Source: a virus. From it: DNA of 24,670 nucleotides. The stretch lies in IMG/VR virus record IMGVR_UViG_3300032397_000077, positions 1 to 24,670 of that record. One strand, given 5' to 3'. How positions within the stretch are numbered: the first letter of the stretch is position 1; the number at the start of each line of letters is the position of its first letter. The notes under the pieces were generated by a model. The model worked only from the letters and a program-made list of their open reading frames with translations, had not been told where the DNA came from and did no database searches. Both the position numbers and the translations under genes were made by a program. Below, piece after piece: positions 13,776 to 21,230 of this stretch.

Positions 13776-14537
13776 GTTTACTACGTTAGCAATCTGACTT
13801 CTGGGGCACATACTGTAACTTTCAAGACTGCTGCGGGGGGAACTCCGGACGTATTCGCAGTGGCGCAAGGAACGAACGCTGTTCTATTCTGCGATGGAAC
13901 AAACGTCTACAACGCTACGACGACCAGCTTAGGCACCACGAACGTACTCACTCTGCAAGCAGGCACAGTGGGGGCGCCTCCGCTAAACTTTGCGGGGGAT
14001 CTAACTACTGGGGTGTACCAGCCCGCTGCTGGGCAGATTGGGTTTACCTCTGTAGGGTCCAATATTCTTACCCTCACAGGCGCTGCCGCCACCTTCGCCG
14101 TACAGCCTAAATACGCCGTAGCCCCCTCGGTAGCCGCCGACCTAGCAAACAAAGCATACGTGGACAGCGTGGTCCCGGGCGGAGCCGGAGCAGGTACGGT
14201 CGCGCAGAACCCCGTAGACATCACAGCGAGCCGGGCGCTCGTGGCTGCGGATTTCGGGACGGGGGTTATGCGTATCAACGCGGCGGGCGTGGTCGCTATC
14301 ACGGTGCCCACCGTAGCGGCGATGAGTCTGCCGGTCACGGCGGGTAAGCTGCGCACTATTGCCTTCGAATGCTACGGGGCAGGGATTCCGACATTCGCGG
14401 GAGCCACCTCCTCCACGTCTATCAATGGTCAGGCGGGCCCCACGACGAAGACCCCTATAGGAGGCGCTCCCGTACGTTATCAATTCGTGGTGTTGACTCA
14501 GCTCGCGCCCAGCTCTGACGCTTGGAGTCTCGTGTGA
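13776..14537 (+). CDS. Tail fibre/appendage protein, C-terminal continuation after amber (about 253 aa)
   Basis: This is the same frame as 12903-13775. It begins VYYVSNLTSGAHTVTFKTAA and completes the split domain with AVAQGTNAVLFCDGTNVY. Then comes LNFAGDLTTGVYQPAAGQIG and SNILTLTGAAATFAVQP, the common 'D-x-x-T-G-i-y ... G' fibre motif, and DLANKAYVDSVVPGG, a trimerisation-type segment in fibres. A beta-rich C-terminal domain ends at TGA 14537. A free-standing gene would have to start at GTG 13860, without ribosome site and without the domain's first strands, so I treat it as the readthrough extension or a broken half. The full-length fused protein would be 544 residues. Confidence 0.7.
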   Translation, partial: VYYVSNLTSGAHTVTFKTAAGGTPDVFAVAQGTNAVLFCDGTNVYNATTTSLGTTNVLTLQAGTVGAPPLNFAGDLTTGVYQPAAGQIGFTSVGSNILTLTGAAATFAVQPKYAVAPSVAADLANKAYVDSVVPGGAGAGTVAQNPVDITASRALVAADFGTGVMRINAAGVVAITVPTVAAMSLPVTAGKLRTIAFECYGAGIPTFAGATSSTSINGQAGPTTKTPIGGAPVRYQFVVLTQLAPSSDAWSLV

Positions 14538-15520
14538 GTTGGACAAAGAACGGACTGACAGGGTCCGTTCTGGCCCTCGGGGCTAACTCAGCCCAAGTCC
14601 TGATGCCGTCGGGGAATCCTACGGGACGTAATATCGTCATCGTACAACTCACGACTAAGCATCCTTCGTATCAACCTCTCGTTAGCTTGACACACGACTT
14701 CGGCGGCAGCCCTGGCGGTACGTTCACCCACGTCAACACACAGAACCTGACGGACCCAGACGGGCAACTCATCCTTCAGTATCTATACTGGACGGAGATA
14801 TCAGGTAGCGCAGGACACCAGATAGACGCAACGTTCGGGGCTTTGATCGATGACATAGCAATGTCGGTAGTGTGCTATGAATGCGGTAGTGACGGGTACA
14901 TAGCAGAAGAAAACATTGGGCTCGACTACAGGACGACGTCTTCTATTCCTTGTGCCTTATTGACTACTCCAGCTAGGACGGACGGTATATCTATCGCCGT
15001 CGACTGGTACCGGGGCACAGTGACCAACGCCGCGACGGCGTCCTGGGCGTTGACCACCTCGATGGCCCCCGACTCGCCGCAAAAGGCAGTCGCGCAGCAA
15101 CGGATGACGGTCGCGGGGACCAACGGGGCTTCGAGTCTCGCGCTCACGGATCCTACGTCTAAGTGGATGTCGCAGTGGATGATGTTCGCGCACTACGTGC
15201 CCCCCATCATTACCTCTAACCCCTCCATCATAGGCACTCCTACCGTCGGAGTGGCGACAACGTACACGCCCAGCACAGCGAGCTCCGGGTCTATCACTTC
15301 GCGTACCTGGTATGTGGACGGCACGCCGGTAGGAACGGGCTCGACGTACACTCCTGTTATTGGCGACTCAGGCAAGACTCTCGTTATCACTGAAGTGTGG
15401 ACCAACGCGGACGGGTCCACCTCCGCCAGCAGTCCGGGTAAGGTAATAAGCTCTACCCCTGTACCGACGGTGGGCAACGCCGCCTGGTTCAACTACCTGC
15501 AGGCGGCAGGATCTATCTAG
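14534..15520 (+). CDS. Adhesin-like virion protein with Ig-like domain (328 aa)
   Basis: The start GTG 14534 overlaps the preceding TGA (GTGA) and has GGAG at 14524-14527; a TTG 12 bases upstream is less likely. Residues 1-225 are a beta-rich domain (SYQPLVSLTHDFGGSPGGTF, DGQLILQYLYWTEISGSAGH). Its overall layout recalls the N-terminal domain of the 632-residue repeat protein, but I cannot show homology by eye. Residues about 226-310 (PPIITSNPSIIGTPTVGVAT, then SITSRTWYVDGTPVGTGSTY) form an Ig-like/bacterial-Ig domain with the W-Y-v-d-G pattern. The C-terminal WFNYLQAAGSI is short. It probably belongs to the host-contact set with the fibre. No signal peptide. Confidence 0.65.
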   Translation: MSWTKNGLTGSVLALGANSAQVLMPSGNPTGRNIVIVQLTTKHPSYQPLVSLTHDFGGSPGGTFTHVNTQNLTDPDGQLILQYLYWTEISGSAGHQIDATFGALIDDIAMSVVCYECGSDGYIAEENIGLDYRTTSSIPCALLTTPARTDGISIAVDWYRGTVTNAATASWALTTSMAPDSPQKAVAQQRMTVAGTNGASSLALTDPTSKWMSQWMMFAHYVPPIITSNPSIIGTPTVGVATTYTPSTASSGSITSRTWYVDGTPVGTGSTYTPVIGDSGKTLVITEVWTNADGSTSASSPGKVISSTPVPTVGNAAWFNYLQAAGSI

Positions 15521-15532
15521 CAAGGAACAGAC

Positions 15533-16162
15533 GTGGCAACGCAGACCTACACTTCCCTCTTAGCAGACTGCCTGCTCTATTCTGAGCGTGTGGACGACGC
15601 CGTCTTACTGTCGCAGCTACCTACTTTGGTCATGCTCGCGGAGAATCGTGTCGCTACGGATATGAAGACCGAGGGTTCGGAGCTCGTGGTTACGGGGGTG
15701 CTGACGAGCAATTCGCCTGTCTTAGACAAGCCTACCTACTGGCGCGACACGGTCAGCCTACAGCTAACCCGTCCGAGCGATGGGACGCGGTTCAACGTGC
15801 TGCCCCGGGCGTACGAGTATTGCGTCGGGTTCTGGCCTGATCGTGAGCAGGTAAGAGAGCCGAGGTTCTATGCAGACTACGACTTCGACCACTTCTTCCT
15901 CGCCCCTACGCCCGACGCGGCGTACGAATTCGAACTGAAGTATCACGCGCGACGCGACCCCCTGAGTCCCGCGCACCAGACAAACTGGATGACGCTCAAT
16001 GCGCCGCAGCTTCTCTTCTACGCTACGATGCTCGAAGTATCTACGTTCCTCAAGAACGATGACAAGATCACCGTTTGGGGCAACCTCTATCGCGACTCAA
16101 TCATGGGGTTGAGCAAGGAAGATTCAGGGCGTCGATCTGATGCAACCACGGTGCCGAAGTGA
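15533..16162 (+). CDS. Phage adaptor/head-tail connector protein (209 aa)
   Basis: A helical-beta protein with TYTSLLADCLLYSERVDDAV, LPTLVMLAENRVATDMKTEG, YEYCVGFWPDREQVREPRFY and APQLLFYATMLEVSTFLKND. This is the pattern of adaptor proteins in podoviruses such as SU10 and relatives, which join the portal to the tail nozzle. GTG 15533 is the start, with AAGGAA at 15522-15527 inside the gap after the TAG of the preceding gene. It ends with the GTGA overlap into the nozzle gene, which fits coordinated synthesis. The 209-residue length is normal for the family. Confidence 0.75.
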   Translation: MATQTYTSLLADCLLYSERVDDAVLLSQLPTLVMLAENRVATDMKTEGSELVVTGVLTSNSPVLDKPTYWRDTVSLQLTRPSDGTRFNVLPRAYEYCVGFWPDREQVREPRFYADYDFDHFFLAPTPDAAYEFELKYHARRDPLSPAHQTNWMTLNAPQLLFYATMLEVSTFLKNDDKITVWGNLYRDSIMGLSKEDSGRRSDATTVPK

Positions 16163-17919
16163 AAACCAACGTCTTTACCCTCACCAGCAAACCCGGCGTA
16201 AAGCGGGATGGCACTGACCTGGACAACGAATACTTTCAAGAAGCCCAATGGGTGAGATTCCAGCGTGGGCGGCCTAAGAAGATGGGCGGGTACCGAGCGA
16301 TGAGCAGCGTGGTGTCGGCTCCTGTTTGTGGGGTCACCGTGCACCCTAACGCTACGGATAACCTCGCACACATCTTTAGCCACTGGGGAATACAAAGACT
16401 AGAGTTCGACCCCACCGGGTCGGGCGGAGGGCTTATAGAACGCACCCCAGCGGGGTTCACGTATAACGCGAACATGAACTGGCAGCATGATGCGATGTTC
16501 AATGCGGGCGGGGGCGGAGGCGCCGTGTTGGTTTGCGCAGCTACTCCGGATATGGATGCCATCGCTAGCGACGTTGCAGGAAAAGTATACTCTGGGCTTA
16601 TAAACGATGTGGCGGTGCTCACGCCTATCTCTGACGGAGGGGGTAATATCTTGGTCTCTGGGGGCTGCTGCGTGCTGCAGCCTTTTCTCTTCGTGTACGG
16701 CTCAGACGGGCTGATCAAGAACAGCAACGCTAACGACTTTTCTGTCGCCACAGGCTGGTCGGGCACGAACGCCAACGAGGTCAATGTCGACGCCTTAAAG
16801 ATAGTCAAAGGCCTCCCCGTGCGCGGCGGGGCCAACTCTCCTGCTGGGTTGTTCTGGTCTTTGTGTTCCTTAATCCGGGTCAGTTTTGTGGGCGGCACTA
16901 CACTGTGGAAATACGACCCGGTAAGTACCCAGATTACGGTTCTGAGTAAGTCCTCTATTCTGGAATACGACGGGGTCTTCTTCTGGCCCGGGGTCGACCG
17001 CTTCTACATGTACACTGGAGTGGTGCAAGAGCTACCCAACGCGATGAGCTTGAACTTCTTTTTCGATAATCTGAACTATGCGCAAGCGCAGAAGGTCTGG
17101 GCGTTGAAAGTGCCGAGGTACGGAGAGATCTGGTGGTTCTTCCCCTCCGGAACTAATACAGAATGTGATTCAGCGGTGATCTTTAACATACGGGAAAATA
17201 CCTGGTACGATACACGCTGCATGAGGTCAGCGGGGTACTCAGCCCAGGTATTTCGGTTCCCTATAGCTGCAGGCGGGGAAGCTGAGGATACAAGGGACAC
17301 AACACTGCTCACGTACACAGTGGGGATAGGGGCCTTCGCGGCGGGGCAAACTATTACCGGAGGAACCAGCAGCGCAACGGGGCTCCTCGTGAGGTGTCTC
17401 ACAGGGCAGTTGAGTGTGGTCTCGGTGACAGGGGGGCCTTTTGTGAACGGCGAGACGGTCACCAACAACGACGCCTCTGCCACAGGGACGCTAACCTCAG
17501 CCCCTCAAGCGCAGCAGCTCACCACGCTCTGGCAGCACGAGTACGGACGAGACAAGATCAAGGCGGACTCTGTCACGGCGGTCGAGGCTTACTTCGAGAC
17601 CAACAACTTCCAGTGGTCTACCGGGGGCCCCGTGGAAGAGACTGCCATGGGTGCCAATGTCAGCACTCGGATTACTCGTATTGAGCCCGACTTTATCAGC
17701 TCCGGCGAGATGGAAGTCATAGTCCGGGGCCGAGGTTACGCGAACAGCGCCGTAAAGGACAGCGAGCCTTTTCTTTTCGACAACACCACTCAATACGTCA
17801 GTATGCGGGAGCAACGAAGAGAGATGTCTTTGCGGGTGAGGTCCAATGTGGCAGGAGGGCACTTTGAAGGCGGGCGCACATTGATCACTGTGGAGCCGGG
17901 AGACGAACGTGCCACTTGA
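16159..17919 (+). CDS. Tail nozzle/hub protein, beta-propeller type (586 aa)
   Basis: A large beta-rich protein. LDNEYFQEAQWVRFQRGRPK near the start, then SILEYDGVFFWPGVDRFYMY, LNYAQAQKVWALKVPRYGEI and SAVIFNIRENTWYDTRCMRS, have the repeated Tyr/Trp strands of propeller-like nozzle proteins (T7 gp12 / P22 gp10 kind), which continue the tail channel below the adaptor. Residues about 380-455 are a Gly/Thr-rich insertion with two related units (GQTITGGTSSATG and GETVTNNDASATG). The C-terminal part (EVIVRGRGYANSAVKDSEPF) is again beta-rich. GTG 16159 overlaps the upstream TGA. It overlaps the next gene by 11 bases. Confidence 0.75.
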   Translation: MKTNVFTLTSKPGVKRDGTDLDNEYFQEAQWVRFQRGRPKKMGGYRAMSSVVSAPVCGVTVHPNATDNLAHIFSHWGIQRLEFDPTGSGGGLIERTPAGFTYNANMNWQHDAMFNAGGGGGAVLVCAATPDMDAIASDVAGKVYSGLINDVAVLTPISDGGGNILVSGGCCVLQPFLFVYGSDGLIKNSNANDFSVATGWSGTNANEVNVDALKIVKGLPVRGGANSPAGLFWSLCSLIRVSFVGGTTLWKYDPVSTQITVLSKSSILEYDGVFFWPGVDRFYMYTGVVQELPNAMSLNFFFDNLNYAQAQKVWALKVPRYGEIWWFFPSGTNTECDSAVIFNIRENTWYDTRCMRSAGYSAQVFRFPIAAGGEAEDTRDTTLLTYTVGIGAFAAGQTITGGTSSATGLLVRCLTGQLSVVSVTGGPFVNGETVTNNDASATGTLTSAPQAQQLTTLWQHEYGRDKIKADSVTAVEAYFETNNFQWSTGGPVEETAMGANVSTRITRIEPDFISSGEMEVIVRGRGYANSAVKDSEPFLFDNTTQYVSMREQRREMSLRVRSNVAGGHFEGGRTLITVEPGDERAT

Positions 17920-18148
17920 ACTCTCTATCCCGGACCCGTCTCTTACCCCGTTCTACAGATGGGGGGCAACTATAGTCGATGAGCTGGCGGCGTATAATGC
18001 ACCCATACCTCCGGCAGAAGACCAGTGGAAACAGTGGGCTGAGCAAGTCTACGCCATCCCCGAAGTCGTGGAAGCAGGGTGCCCCAGCCCTCGGGACTAT
18101 ACCGACTGGCGGGCGTGGGGCCTGGCGTTCCGTCAAGTGACAGGGTGA
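17909..18148 (+). CDS. Small conserved phage protein (79 aa)
   Basis: A 79-residue protein (PDPSLTPFYRWGATIVDEL ... DWRAWGLAFRQVTG). A short Trp-rich protein with the D-W-R-x-W ending is frequently encoded directly after the nozzle gene in related phages, though its role is unknown. GTG 17909 has GGGAG at 17898-17902. It overlaps the nozzle gene by 11 bases and stops 6 bases before the next gene. Confidence 0.6.
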   Translation: MPLELSIPDPSLTPFYRWGATIVDELAAYNAPIPPAEDQWKQWAEQVYAIPEVVEAGCPSPRDYTDWRAWGLAFRQVTG

Positions 18149-18154
18149 AGCAGT

Positions 18155-21100
18155 ATGACTCTTGAAGAATACAACGCAGCCTTGCTCGCTGGTAAGATCC
18201 AGCCGCAGAATTATAACGACTACGTGACCCTCGCGTACGCGAAGGGTAGCGACCCCAGCCTGGGCGCGGTGGGTACGAACGGCATCGCTGACGCCTACGG
18301 TTCGGCCTATGCGTCGCCGGATCGGTACAACACGTACCAAAGCGATCTTCGCTCGTTTATGTCAACGCAGCAAGATCAAGACATCAACGCTTATCTAGAC
18401 GCTCACCCTGAGTATTTAGATGAAGTGCAGCAACGGCTCCAGCAAGACCAAGCCGGAGCCGGATGGGGGGAGAACTACAACCCAACGTCGTTGATGCAGG
18501 CGGTCGGTAGCGGCACTCCGAGGGAGGCGGCGTATCAGGCATTGCTGCAAACTACCTATACCCCACCGGGTAACCCGATGGACTACGCGGGGTCGGATAC
18601 GACTCCAATGTTCCAGTCGCAAGACCCGTACCAGGCTTGGCGGAATACCCTGACTCCGAGTCAGCAAGCCGAGTACGACCAAGTCGCCGGAGCCAAGTAC
18701 AGCAAGGGGACGTCGACAGGGCGTGGCGGCTTCCTGGCGGTACTAGCTGCGATGACTGGCGGGGCGGCGCTAGCTGCTGAAGCAGGGGCAGGGGCTGCCG
18801 CCGGAGCCGTAGGTAGCATTGGAGGTGAACTGACTGCTGGGCTCACGGCGCAGCAGATCGCAGCGCTCGGAGAAGGCATCGCGGGCAGCTCCGCCGGTGC
18901 GGCTGGGCTGGGCGGGGCGTTCAGCGGCATCGCCCCCGAGTTGTTTACGGGCGCCGGGGTCGTGGGCTCGGGGGCGAGCGCGTTGCCCGAGGCCAACATG
19001 GCCGATTGGTACCTGAATGCGGCGGGGCAGCCGATGACGTCGGCCGAGTACGCCGCCCTGAGTGCGGAGGCCGCGTCTCCGTTATCTGAGGTCGCTGCAG
19101 AACAGCTGCCGAAGGTCGAGATCAACGCTACCCAAGACCCATACGCAAACTGGGAAGGCGGGCCCCAAGGCCCCATGACCGAGACAATAGTGCCTCCCCC
19201 GCCGGTGGACCCGTACGCGAACTGGGAAGGCGGACCGCAGGGGCCAATGACGGAGACGACGGTCCCTCCCCCGCCCACGGACCCATACTCGAACTGGGAA
19301 GGCGGGCCGCAGGGGCCGATGACGGAGACGCAAGTCGTAACTCCGCCGATCGACCCTAGCACGGGATTGCCGTGGGACAAGATCATTAAGGGCGGGCTGA
19401 ATGCGCTACCCTTCCTGCCTGCGGTCTTGGCCCCTCTTCTTAACAACGGTAATCCTTCCACACCCCCTACAGGGTCCACGCCCGGTCCGGCCCCGTCGCC
19501 TTTGCAGATGGGGGCTGCGCGCACCTTCGCTCCTGTGTACCACCCCGGACCGGGCGCTGGACCGTGGGAGAACCACACTCGGGGGCCGAGCGGTGCGGTA
19601 AACCCGAACGACCCGAGTGCCGCGCTGTTCGGCTACGGACAGCTACCCGACTACTTCCAACAACCCGGGCAGACCGTCTTGCCCGGTGTTCCTGCGTTGC
19701 CCTCGGGGGCTCCGCCACGGCAGATCACCGGCATGGCTGAAGGAGGTCCTGTGGTTCCTACATATACTGACCTAATGGCTCAGTGGCAACCGGCTCTGCG
19801 CATTCAGGAAAATACTCCTCCCAATGCTGAGCACTTCGCCGCTACAGACAAGATTAAAGATCTAAATGATCAAATGTACGGTCTGGGTAAGTACGCCGGG
19901 CAAGGCCCCGCTACCGGGGCCCAGCAATGGTGGAACCAACAAGACACCCTCCAAGGCCAGATGGCGGCCAGGGACAAGGCGAATTTCGTCAACTCCAACG
20001 GGCAGATGGGGTCGATGTGGGATCAACAACGTGCAGCGGAACAAGCACAACTCGCAAATCGATTCCGTTCGACACCCAACCCAGCCGACCCGCGCTTCAA
20101 CCACATGGTGGGGCCGGGCGGCGGGGCGTTCGCGCTCAACCAGCAACGCGGCGCAGGCCCCATGACTCCTCCGCCCAGGGCGACTATTCCCCCTATACAG
20201 TCGGCCCCTTGGGGGTCGCAGCAAGGCATGAACCAGCCTGTGTACATGGGAGGTTCAGCCACTTTCAACGAGGCCGCTCCGCACCCCGCGATGCAGCCCT
20301 CTGAGCAAGGCATGAACCAGCCTGTGTACATGGGAGGTTCAGCCACTTTCAACGAGGCCGCTCCGCACCCCGCGATGCAGCCCTCTGCTATGGGCGGCGG
20401 GCATACCTACGCGAGTCCACCGATGATCGGCAACTCAGCGCGACCTCCGGGTATGGCCGAGGGCGGCGCAGTGGACGAGACTTCAGGACTGCCCCCGTAC
20501 TGGGATCCGATGTACGTGGCTGAAGGGCCTTCTACGCAAGATGACCCTGACGTTGGCGAGCCCGTTCAAACCGACCTGCACCGTCCGCCTTACGATGACC
20601 GTTTGCCCACGCAAGACGAAGGCCCGATGGGGTGGCTGACGCGGGTGATGGCCTCGGAGAAGGGTATGACTCCGGAGGAGCTCAAGGCTTCTCGCAAGGC
20701 GAAGAATCAAGCTCTTGCGGGAGTGGGCGGACTCGGGTTCCTGGCAGCGTTGTTGCAGAAGCGTGGGGTGAACCCGGGGTTCCAATCCGCCGCGCAGCTC
20801 AAGGCGGGACTGCCCACAAATGCGAACATGTCTACCCAACAGCTCGCGAAGATGGCCTCGTATTTCAGTGCTCCGCCCCATAGCTACGTCCCCGCGCCTG
20901 GGCTGCCCGGCATCGTCCGCACTGGCGGCAAGGGTCTCGGGTACGCCGAGGGCGGGCAGCACCCCACCTTCAACTCCGCCGCTCAATCGCACGTCGATTA
21001 CGGGAACGGCGGAGGGCAAGACGACCGCGTACAAGCCAACCTCAGCCCGGGCGAGTACGTGATGGACGCTGACGTGGTGAGCGCCCTGGGGGACGGATCT

Positions 21101-21229
21101 AACGCTGCGGGGGCGAAGGCCCTGGACGCTATGCGCCAACGAGTACGGGAGCACAAGCGCGGGGCCCCCGCTGACAGCATCCCGCCCCGGGCTAAGAGCC
21201 CTCTAGAATACTTCCGCGGAGGCCGCTGA
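18155..21229 (+). CDS. Large ejection/internal virion-type protein (1024 aa)
   Basis: Parts in order: a charged helical N-terminus (residues 1-185); an Ala/Gly-rich hydrophobic region (about 189-280) that could insert in or cross membranes; three 24-residue repeats (328-399, DPYANWEGGPQGPM); a Pro-rich segment; a Gln/Asn-rich region with two 28-residue repeats (about 689-744, QGMNQPVYMGGSATFNEAAP); a second hydrophobic patch (about 855-870); and a C-terminal domain (about 950-1005, VQANLSPGEYVMDADVVSAL) that I recognise from the C-terminal end of phage ejection and tape-measure-like proteins. GMAEGGPV, GMAEGGAV and GYAEGGQH occur along it. Size, composition and place after the nozzle gene suggest a protein packaged in the head and ejected. 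No peptidoglycan hydrolase motif is seen. Confidence 0.65.
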   Translation: MTLEEYNAALLAGKIQPQNYNDYVTLAYAKGSDPSLGAVGTNGIADAYGSAYASPDRYNTYQSDLRSFMSTQQDQDINAYLDAHPEYLDEVQQRLQQDQAGAGWGENYNPTSLMQAVGSGTPREAAYQALLQTTYTPPGNPMDYAGSDTTPMFQSQDPYQAWRNTLTPSQQAEYDQVAGAKYSKGTSTGRGGFLAVLAAMTGGAALAAEAGAGAAAGAVGSIGGELTAGLTAQQIAALGEGIAGSSAGAAGLGGAFSGIAPELFTGAGVVGSGASALPEANMADWYLNAAGQPMTSAEYAALSAEAASPLSEVAAEQLPKVEINATQDPYANWEGGPQGPMTETIVPPPPVDPYANWEGGPQGPMTETTVPPPPTDPYSNWEGGPQGPMTETQVVTPPIDPSTGLPWDKIIKGGLNALPFLPAVLAPLLNNGNPSTPPTGSTPGPAPSPLQMGAARTFAPVYHPGPGAGPWENHTRGPSGAVNPNDPSAALFGYGQLPDYFQQPGQTVLPGVPALPSGAPPRQITGMAEGGPVVPTYTDLMAQWQPALRIQENTPPNAEHFAATDKIKDLNDQMYGLGKYAGQGPATGAQQWWNQQDTLQGQMAARDKANFVNSNGQMGSMWDQQRAAEQAQLANRFRSTPNPADPRFNHMVGPGGGAFALNQQRGAGPMTPPPRATIPPIQSAPWGSQQGMNQPVYMGGSATFNEAAPHPAMQPSEQGMNQPVYMGGSATFNEAAPHPAMQPSAMGGGHTYASPPMIGNSARPPGMAEGGAVDETSGLPPYWDPMYVAEGPSTQDDPDVGEPVQTDLHRPPYDDRLPTQDEGPMGWLTRVMASEKGMTPEELKASRKAKNQALAGVGGLGFLAALLQKRGVNPGFQSAAQLKAGLPTNANMSTQQLAKMASYFSAPPHSYVPAPGLPGIVRTGGKGLGYAEGGQHPTFNSAAQSHVDYGNGGGQDDRVQANLSPGEYVMDADVVSALGDGSNAAGAKALDAMRQRVREHKRGAPADSIPPRAKSPLEYFRGGR
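19136..19351 (+). repeat. Three tandem 72-bp coding repeats
   Basis: Copies at 19136-19207, 19208-19279 and 19280-19351 encode D-P-Y-A/S-N-W-E-G-G-P-Q-G-P-M-T-E-T plus a Pro-rich linker. The DNA copies differ at scattered, mostly silent sites, so they are not recent. Confidence 0.9.
20220..20386 (+). repeat. Perfect 83-bp direct duplication, period 84
   Basis: Bases 20220-20302 and 20304-20386 are identical. The period of 84 keeps the frame and adds one 28-residue unit. Identity over 83 bases, with no silent changes, points to a recent duplication or an assembly artefact. Confidence 0.9.
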
Positions 21230-21230
21230 A

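Noticed and set aside
13860-14537. Separate gene starting at GTG 13860
   Set aside because: No ribosome site, and the start lies inside a domain whose first strands are encoded upstream of it in the same frame.
4224-15520. Diversity-generating retroelement acting on the adhesin or fibre
   Set aside because: No reverse transcriptase gene and no template/variable repeat pair with adenine-specific differences is visible in the window.
18661-19578. Minus-strand open frame of 305 codons with Gly-Pro repeats
   Set aside because: The repeats are the complement of the 72-bp coding repeats of the + strand ejection gene.
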